A stretch of DNA of 64,000 nucleotides, taken from positions 1-64,000 of the forward strand of contig NZ_JASVWF010000012.1 of assembly GCF_030286555.1 (NCBI RefSeq). The letters run 5' to 3'. Position numbers and translations under genes: made by a program. The stretch is from Actinomycetospora termitidis. GTDB taxonomy: Bacteria; Actinomycetota; Actinomycetes; Mycobacteriales; Pseudonocardiaceae. This document shows, in pieces, positions 26,353 to 35,084 of this stretch. The stretch's first letter is position 1; every line of letters starts with the position of its first letter. The notes under the pieces were generated by a model, which did no database searches, had not been told where the DNA came from, and saw only the letters and a list, made by a program, of their open reading frames with translations.

Positions 26353-27972
26353 TCACGAACCGAGTTCGGACTTCACGACCTTCCCCGTCTGGTTGCGGGG
26401 CAGCTCGTCGACGAACTCCACGTCGCGCGGGGACGCGAAGCGGGCGAGGTGGTTCTTGACGTGGTCGCGGACCTCGTCGGCGGTCAGCTCCGCGCCGCTC
26501 TCCAGCACTAGATAGGCCGCGAGACGCTGGCCGTACTCCTCGTCGTCGACCCCGACGACCGCGGCCTCCTTGACGCCGTTCATGTCCCCGAGCAGGCCCT
26601 CGACCTCGCCGGCGTGGATGTTCTCGCCGCCGGAGACGATCATGTCGTCGGCGCGGCCGGAGATGAACAGCAGGCCGTTCTCGTCGTAGTGCCCGAGGTC
26701 GCCGGTGCCGAGCATGTCGTCGACGACCTCGGTCTCGCCCCGCCCGCCGGTGTAGCCGGTGAAGAGCATGTCGTTCCCGACGAAGATGCGGCCGGTCTCG
26801 CCGGCCGGGAGCTCCTGGTCGTCGTCCCCCAGGATCTTCACGTCGGTGCCCGCCGGCGGGCGACCAGCCGTGCCCGGTTCCCGACGGAGCTCCTCGGGCT
26901 TCGCGATCGAGGCCCACGAGACCTCGGTGGAGCCGTAGAGCATGTAGAGCTTCTCGCCGAAGGTGTCCAGGAACTCGGTGACCTTGTGCGGCGGCATCGC
27001 CGACCCGGTCGCGGTGACCGTCTTCAGCGCGGACGTGTCGTAGCGGGCGATCACGTCCTCGTCGAGCTCCAGGATGCGCTGCAACATCACCGGCACCGCG
27101 AACATCGACGTGCAGCGGTGGATCGCGAGCTGGCGCAGCGCGTCCTCCGGGTCGAACTTGCGGCGCAGCACCAGCGTCGAGCCCATGAGCGAGCCGATCT
27201 GGAACGCCGCGAAGCCCCAGGTGTGGAAGAGCGGCGCGGACACCAGGGCGGGCTCGCGGGCGGTGAGCGGGATGCGCGAGAGGATCGCGTTGACCGGGCC
27301 GATGCCGTTCGGGGACGGACGCTCGGCGCCCTTCGGCGTCCCGGTCGTCCCCGAGGTGAGCACGATCGTCTTGCCCGTCGGTGGCTTCGTCGGCAGCTCC
27401 TTCGAGCCGTCGACCGCGATGAGCCCCTCCAGGGTGTCGTCGCCCCAGCAGCCGGAGCCCTCGTCCTGCCACGCCCCGATGCGCGTGACCGACTCCGGGA
27501 CCTCCTCGAGCCGGTCGGCGAGGTCGGAGTCGACGACGACGCTGGTCAGCTCCTGCTCCTCGGCCACCGCCTTCATCTGCCCGGTCGACAGGCCGGTGTT
27601 CATCAGGACGACGTCCGCGCCGATCTTCGAGGTCGCGATGATCGTCTCGATCGGGCCGCGGTGGTTGCGGCAGAGCACCGCGACCTTGCTGCCCGGGCCG
27701 ACACCGCGGTCGGCCAGCGCCCGGGCGAGCCGGTCGGTGCGCTCGTGGAGCTCGCGGTAGGTCAGCGTGCCGCGGTCGTCGACGATCGCGATCTGGTCCG
27801 GGTGGCGCCACGCGCCGATGGTGTAGGCCGTGGTCGGCGTGAACCCGTACCGGTAGAGCGCGTACGGGAACTTCACCACCCGGTGCGGCGCGATCGGCGC
27901 GACCACCCCGGCCCCGATCAACAGACGGACACCCGTCGCGAGCTCGGTCGGGGTACCGAAGGGCGTCCTCAC
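26353..27972 (-). CDS. Fatty-acid-CoA/AMP ligase (FadD family)
   Basis: A 539-residue adenylate-forming enzyme. Core motif A3 is VLTSGTTGTPKGAE near residues 205-218, A5 is LYMLYGSTEVSWAS, A7 is GTGDLGHYDENGLLFISGRA and the C-terminal catalytic Lys lies in LPRNQTGKVVKSEL. It activates a fatty acid as acyl-AMP and then as acyl-CoA. Its ATG overlaps the stop of the two-domain reductase gene (27969-27972), so the pair is coupled and may convert a fatty acid into acyl-CoA and then into aldehyde or alcohol. Confidence 0.92.
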   Translation of the reverse strand: MRTPFGTPTELATGVRLLIGAGVVAPIAPHRVVKFPYALYRYGFTPTTAYTIGAWRHPDQIAIVDDRGTLTYRELHERTDRLARALADRGVGPGSKVAVLCRNHRGPIETIIATSKIGADVVLMNTGLSTGQMKAVAEEQELTSVVVDSDLADRLEEVPESVTRIGAWQDEGSGCWGDDTLEGLIAVDGSKELPTKPPTGKTIVLTSGTTGTPKGAERPSPNGIGPVNAILSRIPLTAREPALVSAPLFHTWGFAAFQIGSLMGSTLVLRRKFDPEDALRQLAIHRCTSMFAVPVMLQRILELDEDVIARYDTSALKTVTATGSAMPPHKVTEFLDTFGEKLYMLYGSTEVSWASIAKPEELRREPGTAGRPPAGTDVKILGDDDQELPAGETGRIFVGNDMLFTGYTGGRGETEVVDDMLGTGDLGHYDENGLLFISGRADDMIVSGGENIHAGEVEGLLGDMNGVKEAAVVGVDDEEYGQRLAAYLVLESGAELTADEVRDHVKNHLARFASPRDVEFVDELPRNQTGKVVKSELGS

Positions 27973-29984
27973 CAGTGCACTCCAGGAAGCAGTCGGGCAA
28001 AGGCCTGCGCGCCCCGGGAGAGGGGACCGGTCTGCAGCGCGCGGTCCTCCCCGGGGGTCTTTCCGTCACTACCCTCACGCGCCGCCCGTGATTCCGGGAA
28101 CACGCGATAGGCGATGTGCATGACGACGTCGACGAGCCTCGGGGTCAGCGACGACGAGACCGCGCCGAGCGTGCCGAGGGCCGTCCCGACGTGCTTGGGT
28201 CGGTCGATCAGCGCGTTCACGACCATGTCCGCGGCCTCGTCGGGCGAGAGCGTCGGGAAGGCGTCGTAGATCCGGGTCGGCGCGATCATGTCCGTGCGGA
28301 CCAGGGGCATGTGCACCGTCGTGAACGTGACGCCGTCCCCGATCACCTCGGTCGCGACGATCCGCGCCCACGCGTCCAGCGCCGCCTTCGAGGCGACGTA
28401 GGCGGAGAACCGGGGCGGGCCGGTCTGCACGCCGATCGAGGAGATGTCGACGACGTGGCCGAAGCGCCGCTCGATCATGTGCGGCAGCAGCGCCATCGTC
28501 AGGCGGATCGCGCCGAAGTAGTTGATCGCCATCGTGCGCTCGAAGTCGTGGAACCGGTCCAGCTCCAGCTTCACCGAGCGCCGGATCGAGCGGCCGGCGT
28601 TGTTCACGAGCATGTCGATGCCGGTGTCCGGCCCGGCGTGGTCGGCGAGCATCGACTTCACGGTCGCATCGACGGATTCCGCGTCGGTGATGTCGCAGGA
28701 GTAGGCGTGCGCCTGGCCACCCTCGCGCTCGATCTCGGCCTTGACCTCCTCGAGCTCGTCCGAGCGCCGCGCGACCAGCAGCGGGACCCCGCCGTTGCGG
28801 GCGACCCGGATCGCGGTCTCGCGGCCGATGCCGCTGGAGGCTCCGGTGATCACGACCCGGCGGCCGAGCAGGGGCGGACCCGGCCGGTCGCGGCGCGCTC
28901 GGTTCGGGTCGAGGTGCTCGCGCCAGTACCGGACGAGGACCGGGGCGTAGTCGCCGAACTCGGGCGGCTGGAAGCCGTCCAGGGCCTGCACGGTCTGCTC
29001 GGCCGCGTAGACGCACGGGAAGGTCAGGTGCGGCAGGACCTCCGGCGGGATGTCGAACTCGGCCAGCGCGATGTCGCGGGCGGACCCGCCGGCGCCGGTG
29101 TCGGCGAGCGAGTCGGCAGCGCGAGTCAGGGCCTTCCCGACGGCGGTCGGCAGCACCGGCAGGAGCTTCGGGGCCCCGAGCGGGCCGGCGAGCGCGTTGT
29201 AGATCTCCGACAGCGGCTGGGGGCGCGGGTTCACCAGGTGGAACGCGCGGCCGTCGAGGTCGGGGGTGTGCACCAGGCGGACCATCGCGTCGGCGACGTA
29301 GTCGACCGGGACGATGTTCGTCGCGCCCAGTTCCGGCGCGGGCAGGCGGAGGAATCCCGGGAGCCGGCCGAGGGCGCTGATCGCGCCCATCAGGTAGTAC
29401 GGCCCGTCGATCTTGTCCATCTCGCCGGTCTGCGAGTCACCGACGACGATCGCGGGCCGGTACACACGCCACGCGACCGTCGACTCCTCGCGGACGATCT
29501 TCTCCGCCGCGAACTTCGTCTCGTGGTACGGGTTGCCGAAGCTCTGCCCGAGGTCGAAGTCGTCCTCGGTGAACACGCCCTCGTGCTCGCCGGCGACCGC
29601 GACGCTCGAGACGTGGTGCAGGCAGCGCGCCCCGATCTCGGCGGCGACCGCGACGACGTGGCGCGTCCCGTCCACGTTCGCGGTGCGGTTGGCCTCCTCG
29701 TCGGCCGTGACGTCGTAGATCGCGCCGAGGTGCAGCACGTCGTCGACCTGGCCGGAGAGGTCGTCCACGGTCGCGTCGTCCAGCCCGAGCCGCGGCGCGG
29801 TCAGGTCGCCGGTGACCGGCACCAGCTTGTCCGCGCCGTCCAGCTCGCGCGTCCGCCGGCGCAGCTTCTCCACCGACCCGCCGCGGACCAGCGCGTAGAC
29901 CGCCTCGCAGTCCTCGCGCGCCAGGAGCCGGGCGAGGACCGCGCGCCCGAGAAACCCGGTACCGCCGGTAACGAGGTAGCGCAT
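27969..29984 (-). CDS. Two-domain SDR, fatty acyl-CoA reductase-like (AcrA1 type)
   Basis: A 671-residue fusion. Residues 1-380 form an extended SDR/thioester-reductase domain (YLVTGGTGFLGRAVLARLL, YHETKFAAEKIV); residues about 390-670 form a classical SDR (VVITGASSGIGRETAI, NNAGRSIRRS, YVASKAALDAWA). The same layout is found in mycobacterial AcrA1 (Rv3391), implicated in acyl-CoA reduction for wax and lipid metabolism. I chose the ATG at 29984 because the Rossmann motif begins there. It is coupled to the FadD gene. Confidence 0.87.
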   Translation of the reverse strand: MRYLVTGGTGFLGRAVLARLLAREDCEAVYALVRGGSVEKLRRRTRELDGADKLVPVTGDLTAPRLGLDDATVDDLSGQVDDVLHLGAIYDVTADEEANRTANVDGTRHVVAVAAEIGARCLHHVSSVAVAGEHEGVFTEDDFDLGQSFGNPYHETKFAAEKIVREESTVAWRVYRPAIVVGDSQTGEMDKIDGPYYLMGAISALGRLPGFLRLPAPELGATNIVPVDYVADAMVRLVHTPDLDGRAFHLVNPRPQPLSEIYNALAGPLGAPKLLPVLPTAVGKALTRAADSLADTGAGGSARDIALAEFDIPPEVLPHLTFPCVYAAEQTVQALDGFQPPEFGDYAPVLVRYWREHLDPNRARRDRPGPPLLGRRVVITGASSGIGRETAIRVARNGGVPLLVARRSDELEEVKAEIEREGGQAHAYSCDITDAESVDATVKSMLADHAGPDTGIDMLVNNAGRSIRRSVKLELDRFHDFERTMAINYFGAIRLTMALLPHMIERRFGHVVDISSIGVQTGPPRFSAYVASKAALDAWARIVATEVIGDGVTFTTVHMPLVRTDMIAPTRIYDAFPTLSPDEAADMVVNALIDRPKHVGTALGTLGAVSSSLTPRLVDVVMHIAYRVFPESRAAREGSDGKTPGEDRALQTGPLSRGAQAFARLLPGVHW

Positions 29985-30095
29985 GGCGCTGGATCGTGGC
30001 ACGAGACACCCGAGCGCGCTACGCCGAGTGCACCGTTCGTCGTCGCCCGGCGACCGGTGGTGCGATCGGGGGACGACCGGAGGCAACCCGGCCGT

Positions 30096-31004
30096 TCACG
30101 CGAGCATCGCCCGGCGATAGGCGGTGGGCGTCCGTCCCGTGTGTCGACGCACCAGCTGACCGAACCGGGTCGCGTTCGGGAACCCCCACCGTCGCGCGAT
30201 CGACGACACCGGCGTCGCCGCCTCCGCCGGGTCGGCGAGGTCGGCCAGGCACCGTTCCAGACGGCGGGTGCGGATGGTCCCGGCCGGGGTGCGGCCTGCC
30301 TCGGCGAGCACGGCGTGCAGGTGGCGCGGCGAGACGAACAGCGCGGCCGCGGCCGAGCGGGGCGTGAGGTCCACCTCGGCGAGGTGGGCCTCGACGTGCT
30401 CGTCGAACGCGGCGCGCAGGCCCTCGTGCGGGTCGTCCGGGACGAGCAGGCCGCGCCGGCCGAGCTCGTCGTCGAACAGGGTGCGCGCGAGCTCCACGGC
30501 CTGCTGGGCCGCGAGCCCGGCGCCCGCGCCCGTCGAGGACTGCAGGCCGGTCAGCAGGCCGGCCACCGCGGGCGCGAGACCGTGCGCGCCGCGCAGGGTC
30601 GTGGCGGTCAGCGGGTCGGGGCGCCGGTGCGCGCCCGGACCGGTCGTCGGGAACCGGAAACACAGGCTGCGGTAGCCCGCGGCCGCGACGATCTCGACCG
30701 GGCGGGCGGAGTCGTAGAAGACCAGGTCACCGGGCCCGACGATCGCGGTGCGGCCGTCCTGGCGGAACTCCGCGCCGCCCTCGAGCTGCAGCGAGAGCAG
30801 CGTCTCCGCGGAGGCGTGCGCGGCGATGTGCTCGCGGGCGCGCACCGCGACGTGCGGGTGGGCGACCATCGCGATCAGCGAGGTCGGCCCGAGCCGGCGC
30901 GTCGTCACCCGCCCGCGGAAGCGCTCGGGGCGGGAGAACGAGAAGTCCGCGGCGACGAGGGCGTCCGACACCACGTCGGACCAGGCGGTCGCGTCGGCGT
31001 CCAT
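30096..31004 (-). CDS. AraC-family transcriptional regulator
   Basis: A 302-residue regulator with an AraC_binding_2-like sensor domain (about 1-170) and a C-terminal double helix-turn-helix (about 200-302: AAAALFVSPRHLHAVLAEAG and SSIARRWGFPNATRFGQLVR). The ATG at 31004 follows GAGGTGGGG. It is divergent from the flavoprotein gene at 31088 with 83 bp between starts and also lies just upstream of the reductase/FadD pair, so either unit could be its target. Confidence 0.88.
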   Translation of the reverse strand: MDADATAWSDVVSDALVAADFSFSRPERFRGRVTTRRLGPTSLIAMVAHPHVAVRAREHIAAHASAETLLSLQLEGGAEFRQDGRTAIVGPGDLVFYDSARPVEIVAAAGYRSLCFRFPTTGPGAHRRPDPLTATTLRGAHGLAPAVAGLLTGLQSSTGAGAGLAAQQAVELARTLFDDELGRRGLLVPDDPHEGLRAAFDEHVEAHLAEVDLTPRSAAAALFVSPRHLHAVLAEAGRTPAGTIRTRRLERCLADLADPAEAATPVSSIARRWGFPNATRFGQLVRRHTGRTPTAYRRAMLA

Positions 31005-31087
31005 GTCCCCACCTCGTGCGCCCGTCGGAGAGGCCCGTGCACTGTAGCGAGAGCCCTGAGACGCACGCCACACCTAGCGTCGGGGTC

Positions 31088-32266
31088 ATGACCGAGCAGC
31101 TCACCCGCCCCGGCCTGCACGTCGGCGACGACGCCGCGATCCTCGCCCGCCTCGAGGCCCTCGACCCGCTGCTGCGCGACGAGGCCGACGCCGTCGAGAC
31201 CGGCGGCCGCCTCACCCCGCGGGTGGTGGAAGCCCTCGAGGACGCGGGCGCGTTCGACGTCGGGATGCCGGCCGAGCTCGGCGGGCCGGAGTTCACGCCC
31301 AGCCAGCTGATCCGGGCCGTCGAGACCGTGTCGCGCGCCGACGCCTCGACCGGCTGGGTCGTCATGACGCTGCAGATGGTCGCGGGGACCACGGTCGCCT
31401 ATCTGGGCGCGGACACCGTCGCGGACATGCTCGACGGCGGCCACCGGATCCTGGCGGCCGGGCAGGGCACGCGGCCGGGCCGCGCGCGGGCGGTCCCGGG
31501 CGGCTACCGCGTGTCCGGGTCCTGGCAGTTCGCCTCCGGGTTGCTGCACTGCAGCCACGTGCACACCGCGGCGATCGTCGAGGAGACCGGCGAGGCGCTC
31601 GTGTTCACCCTGCCCAAGGATGAGGCGTCCCTGGTGGAGAACTGGGACGTCATGGGCCTGCGCGGCACCGGCAGCATCGACTACCACCTCGACGACGTGT
31701 TCGTCCCGGCCGCGCGGACCTACGTCGCGACCACCACCGAGCCCCTCGTCGGCGGGGCCGTCTACCGGTGCGGCCTGGCGAACATGGCCGGCATCTGCCA
31801 CGCGGGCTGGGCGCTCGGGGTGGGGCGACGGCTGCTCGACGAGATGTCCGCACTCGCCGTCGCGAAGAGCGGGACGTACCGGGCGGGCGTCGACACGACG
31901 GAGTTCCACGCCGCCTACGCCCGGGCGGAGGCGACGTTGCGCGCGGCGCGGGCGTGGACGTTCGAGGTGTGGGCCGACAACGAGGCCACGCTCGCGACCG
32001 GCTCCCCGCTCACCACCGACCAGGAGACCCTCACCCGCCTCGCCCTCGCGTCGACGACGGAGGCGGCGCTCGAGGTCGGCCAGACGGTCTACCGGTGGGC
32101 CGGGACGACCGCGCTGCGCTCCGGACCGCTCAACCGCGTCTTCCGCGACCTGCACGGGGGAACGCAGCACGTCACGTCCGGACCCGCCGTCGTGCAGGGG
32201 GCCGGGAAGCGGTTGGCCGGGCTCGCGCCGGACGCGCGGTGGGTGTTCCTGGACCTGGTGGAGTGA
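31088..32266 (+). CDS. Flavin-dependent monooxygenase/acyl-CoA dehydrogenase-family protein (HsaA-like)
   Basis: A 392-residue protein of the group D flavin monooxygenase-like branch of the acyl-CoA dehydrogenase superfamily. DASTGWVVMTLQMVAGT, GGYRVSGSWQFASGLLH and WDVMGLRGTGSIDYHLDDVF are characteristic of HsaA and related two-component hydroxylases, which take reduced flavin from a partner reductase. No reductase gene is adjacent. It is transcribed away from the AraC regulator. Substrate unknown. Confidence 0.82.
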   Translation: MTEQLTRPGLHVGDDAAILARLEALDPLLRDEADAVETGGRLTPRVVEALEDAGAFDVGMPAELGGPEFTPSQLIRAVETVSRADASTGWVVMTLQMVAGTTVAYLGADTVADMLDGGHRILAAGQGTRPGRARAVPGGYRVSGSWQFASGLLHCSHVHTAAIVEETGEALVFTLPKDEASLVENWDVMGLRGTGSIDYHLDDVFVPAARTYVATTTEPLVGGAVYRCGLANMAGICHAGWALGVGRRLLDEMSALAVAKSGTYRAGVDTTEFHAAYARAEATLRAARAWTFEVWADNEATLATGSPLTTDQETLTRLALASTTEAALEVGQTVYRWAGTTALRSGPLNRVFRDLHGGTQHVTSGPAVVQGAGKRLAGLAPDARWVFLDLVE

Positions 32267-32270
32267 GCGC

Positions 32271-32465
32271 CTAACGGTCCTCGTCGGCCATCTTCTCGAC
32301 CTCGTCCGCTGTCTGGTCGTCCTTGGCGACGGCCTCGATGCGGTCCTTGGTCTGGTCGGAGTCGTCGCGGTCCGGGTCGAGCCCGGTCAGCGCCTCCTCG
32401 GTGCCCTCGTACTCGTTCACGTACTGCTGCTCGAGGTCCGCGGCGCGCTGCGAGGGGTCGCTCAT
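32271..32465 (-). CDS. Small acidic hypothetical protein
   Basis: A 64-residue soluble protein, very rich in Asp and Glu (for example EYEGTEEALTGLDPDRDDSD and VEKMADEDR), with no membrane segment or cysteine. The ATG at 32465 and TAG at 32271-32273 leave a 4-bp gap to the convergent flavoprotein gene. Similar small acidic proteins are common in actinobacteria but I cannot name the family. It is divergent from the ligase gene at 32553. Confidence 0.7.
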   Translation of the reverse strand: MSDPSQRAADLEQQYVNEYEGTEEALTGLDPDRDDSDQTKDRIEAVAKDDQTADEVEKMADEDR

Positions 32466-32552
32466 GCCGTCGGATTGTCGTTCCTGACGACCGGTGGCGC
32501 AGGTCGGGTGATCGGGCTCGCCCCCGGGCGGCCGACCGGGTAGGGAAGGCCC

Positions 32553-33551
32553 GTGGTCGACCTCGCGAACCTCCCGCCGGACCAGGTGCGTGCGCTGCGC
32601 CGTGCCCCGGACGCCGGGTTCCGCCCGCCGATGCTCGCGACCCTCTCGAAGCCGGTCGACCCGCCGCCCCCGCGGGCGGGCTGGACGTTCGAGCGCAAGC
32701 TCGACGGCGTGCGGGTGATCGCGACCCGGGAGCGGGGGGAGCGGCCGCGGCTGTGGAGCCGCAACCACAAGCCGGCGGACGCGAGCTACCCGGAGGTCGT
32801 CGACGCCCTGGACGCGGCCGGGCCGGACCGGTTCGTGCTCGACGGGGAGATCATCGCCGCCGACGGCCGGTTCGGGTCGCTGCAGGCGCGGATGCACCTG
32901 TCCGACGAGCGCCGGGCCCGGGCGACCGGCGTGGCGATCGAGTGCCACCTCTTCGACCTGCTGGTCCTCGACGACCTCGACGTCACCCGCCTCCCGCTGG
33001 GCACGCGGCGGGCCCTGCTGGAGACGGTCGTGCGGCCGGACCCGCCGGTCCTGGTGATCTCCCCGGTGCTCGACGGCGATCCGTTGCAGCTCCGCAACGC
33101 GGCGTGCGCCGACGGGTGGGAGGGGCTGATCGCGAAGCGCCTCGACGCCCCGTACACCGAGGGTCGCAGCCACGACTGGCTCAAGCTCAAGTGCGTCCGC
33201 GACCAGGAGTTCGTCATCGGCGGGTGGACCGACCCGGCCGGGTCGCGCAGCGTCCTCGGAGCGCTGCTCGTGGGCTACTACGACGGCGGGGTGCTCCGCT
33301 ACGCCGGGAAGGTCGGGACCGGGTTCGACGATGCGGCGCTGAAGCTGCTGCGCTCCCGGCTCGACCCGCTGGCCACCGACGAGGACCCGTTCTCCGACGC
33401 CCCCCGCGAGCGCGGCCGGCACTTCGTGCGCCCGGAGCTGGTGTGCCAGGTCGGGTTCGGCGAGTGGACCTCCGACGGCCGCCTCCGCCACCCCCGATAC
33501 CAGGGGCTGCGGGAGGACAAGGCGGCCCGCGAGGTGGTGCGGGAGATCTGA
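32553..33551 (+). CDS. Stand-alone ATP-dependent DNA ligase (LigD ligase-domain type)
   Basis: A 332-residue ATP ligase. The adenylated Lys is in FERKLDGVR near residue 50, with FVLDGEIIA, ECHLFDLLVLD, WEGLIAKRLDAPY and WLKLKCVRDQEFVIGGW giving the nucleotidyltransferase motifs, then an OB domain ending in HPRYQGLREDK. It corresponds to the ligase module of LigD without polymerase and nuclease modules, as in LigC-type proteins of non-homologous end joining. GTG start at 32553 after GGAAGG. The gene ends in a 74-nt palindrome. Confidence 0.92.
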   Translation: MVDLANLPPDQVRALRRAPDAGFRPPMLATLSKPVDPPPPRAGWTFERKLDGVRVIATRERGERPRLWSRNHKPADASYPEVVDALDAAGPDRFVLDGEIIAADGRFGSLQARMHLSDERRARATGVAIECHLFDLLVLDDLDVTRLPLGTRRALLETVVRPDPPVLVISPVLDGDPLQLRNAACADGWEGLIAKRLDAPYTEGRSHDWLKLKCVRDQEFVIGGWTDPAGSRSVLGALLVGYYDGGVLRYAGKVGTGFDDAALKLLRSRLDPLATDEDPFSDAPRERGRHFVRPELVCQVGFGEWTSDGRLRHPRYQGLREDKAAREVVREI

Positions 33552-33623
33552 TGTGGCCTGCGGCCAGGTGAGCACTTGGTGGGGCTATAGCCCCACTAAA
33601 TGCTCACCTGGCGCAGCCACATC
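33550..33623. terminator. 74-nt palindrome bridging two convergent stop codons
   Basis: A long inverted repeat with three stem blocks: GATGTGGC with GCCACATC (33550-33557, 33616-33623), GCCAGGTGAGCA with TGCTCACCTGGC (33563-33574, 33601-33612) and the central GTGGGGCTATAGCCCCAC (33579-33596). It starts inside the ligase stop codon and ends at the stop of the convergent DUF1206 gene. It would form a very stable hairpin from either strand and so is a good bidirectional terminator, but it is longer and more perfect than a terminator needs to be. Confidence 0.8.
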
Positions 33624-34498
33624 TAGGGGTGCCGCGCGTACGCGTCCATCACGCAGTAGACGCAGTAGGCGGCGAAGCCCAGGGCGGCGACGACGAACAT
33701 CGCAGCACCGACCGTGTACGACGCCATCGTGCGCAGGGCGATGTCGACGCCGCCGATGCGGTCCGGGTCGTCGTTGATCGCCGCGGCCACCGTCAGGACC
33801 CCGACGACCCCGAACGTGATCGCCCGCGTCAGGTTCCCGACCGACCCCGTGACCAGCGTCAGCCTCCGCCGGTATCCCGCGAGCTTCTCGGGCACCAGGT
33901 CGCCCATGAACGTCGCGCGGACCCCGGTGTAGGTCATCGAGACGAACATCCCGACGGCGACCAGACCGATGACCGCGACGAGCCACCGCCCGCCCGGGTA
34001 GGCGAAGACGTCACGCACGGTCTCCTGGAAGGCGTTGCGACGGCCCTGCAGGCGGGTCGCGAACTCCGCGGCGATGTAGGCCACGGACAGCACGCCCAGG
34101 GCCTTCGCCCCCGCGCCGAGCCGCTTGCGCCACCGCTCCTCGGGCCGGGCCCACCGGAACCCGACCGCGGCAGCTCGGATCTGCCAGAACGCGAAGGCCA
34201 CCAGCGCGATCGCCGCGGCGGCGAGCAGCCAGCGCCCGAAGAACCCGCCGCCGGCGGCGACGAGCGAGACGGCACCGCGCGGGTCGGCGTGCCCGTCCTC
34301 GCCGTGGCTCGAGCGGGGTCCGAGTGCGGCGATCCGGACGGCGAGCACTGCGATCCCGAGGTGCACCAGCCCGTAGGCCACGAGGCCGACCCGCCCGATC
34401 GACTCCACCCAGGCGGGGGCGTCGCGCAGGTCGTCGGCGTCGTCAGATCGGTCGAGCACGGGCCCCTCGTCCACGGTCGAGGCGGGCACGATGCTCAT
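33623..34498 (-). CDS. DUF1206-family membrane protein
   Basis: A 291-residue protein with six hydrophobic segments arranged as three repeats, each of two helices (for example VESIGRVGLVAYGLVHLGIA, GRWLLAAAAIALVAFAFWQI, LGVLSVAYIAAEFA, WLVAVIGLVAVGMFV). The repeated Y-x-x-x-G/A and F-W-x-x-R pattern is that of DUF1206 (PF06724), a family of unknown function common in actinobacteria. I prefer the ATG at 34498 to a start at 34564 because it removes an unrelated leader. Confidence 0.85.
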   Translation of the reverse strand: MSIVPASTVDEGPVLDRSDDADDLRDAPAWVESIGRVGLVAYGLVHLGIAVLAVRIAALGPRSSHGEDGHADPRGAVSLVAAGGGFFGRWLLAAAAIALVAFAFWQIRAAAVGFRWARPEERWRKRLGAGAKALGVLSVAYIAAEFATRLQGRRNAFQETVRDVFAYPGGRWLVAVIGLVAVGMFVSMTYTGVRATFMGDLVPEKLAGYRRRLTLVTGSVGNLTRAITFGVVGVLTVAAAINDDPDRIGGVDIALRTMASYTVGAAMFVVAALGFAAYCVYCVMDAYARHP

Positions 34499-34580
34499 GA
34501 CGACAGTGGTACCCCCGCGCTGCGGATCTGTCGCTGTGGGGCACCTGTGAGGTGTGGCGCACACCCGTCCGGAACGACGA

Positions 34581-34614
34581 ACGCCCCGCCCCCGGGAGTC
34601 CGGGGACGGGGCGT
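34581..34614 (-). terminator. Rho-independent-type terminator
   Basis: ACGCCCCG-CCCCCGG (34581-34595), loop GAGT, then CCGGGGA-CGGGGCGT (34600-34614). The stem is about 14 bp with one mismatch. In the direction of the minus-strand gene ending at 34634 it is followed by TCGTCGTTCC. It ends the small secreted-protein gene. Confidence 0.8.
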
Positions 34615-34633
34615 CCGTCGTCTCGCTGCGGTG

Positions 34634-35008
34634 CTACAGCCCGCCGAGCCCGCCGCCGAGCACGGCCCCGAGCGGGGCGGTGAGCACGTCGAGCGGCGAG
34701 CCGCCGCCCTGCTGCTGGGCCGCGGCCTGGCCGGCACCCGTGACGTCGTCGGTGCCCTGCTGGTCGTCCGAGCCCTGCTCCTCGTCGGACCCCTGCTGCT
34801 GGTCCTCGGAGTCCGACCCCTGCTGGTCGTCCGAGCTCTGGTCGCCCGAGCTCTGCTGCTGCGACGCCGAGTCGATCGAGTCGGTCTCGGTCGGGGCCGC
34901 CGACGCGGTGCCCGCGCCGAGCGCGGCCGTCGCGGCACCGAGGACGAGGACGCCCGCGGCGCGGCGGCGCCAGGCCGAGGTCGTGTCCTGGTCGAGGTCG
35001 TGAGTCAT
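34634..35008 (-). CDS. Secreted Ser/Gln/Asp-rich low-complexity protein
   Basis: A 124-residue protein with a Sec signal peptide (WRRRAAGVLVLGAATAALGA, cleavage after TASAA about residue 38) followed by about 55 residues built from SSDDQQGSD/EDQQQGSDEE-like repeats and a Gly-rich end (GAVLGGGLGG). It is highly acidic and probably disordered. No domain is recognised. ATG at 35008 after GGAGAAG. Upstream, GTAACCG-TTT-CGTGAT (about 35080-35099, minus) resembles half of an MtrA-type direct repeat, a weak observation. Confidence 0.75.
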   Translation of the reverse strand: MTHDLDQDTTSAWRRRAAGVLVLGAATAALGAGTASAAPTETDSIDSASQQQSSGDQSSDDQQGSDSEDQQQGSDEEQGSDDQQGTDDVTGAGQAAAQQQGGGSPLDVLTAPLGAVLGGGLGGL

Positions 35009-35084
35009 GCGCTTCTCCGTTCCCGTTGGGGGAGCACTCCGGGTGGTCGAGCGCCGGCAACCTAACAGAGCAATCACGGCGAGA

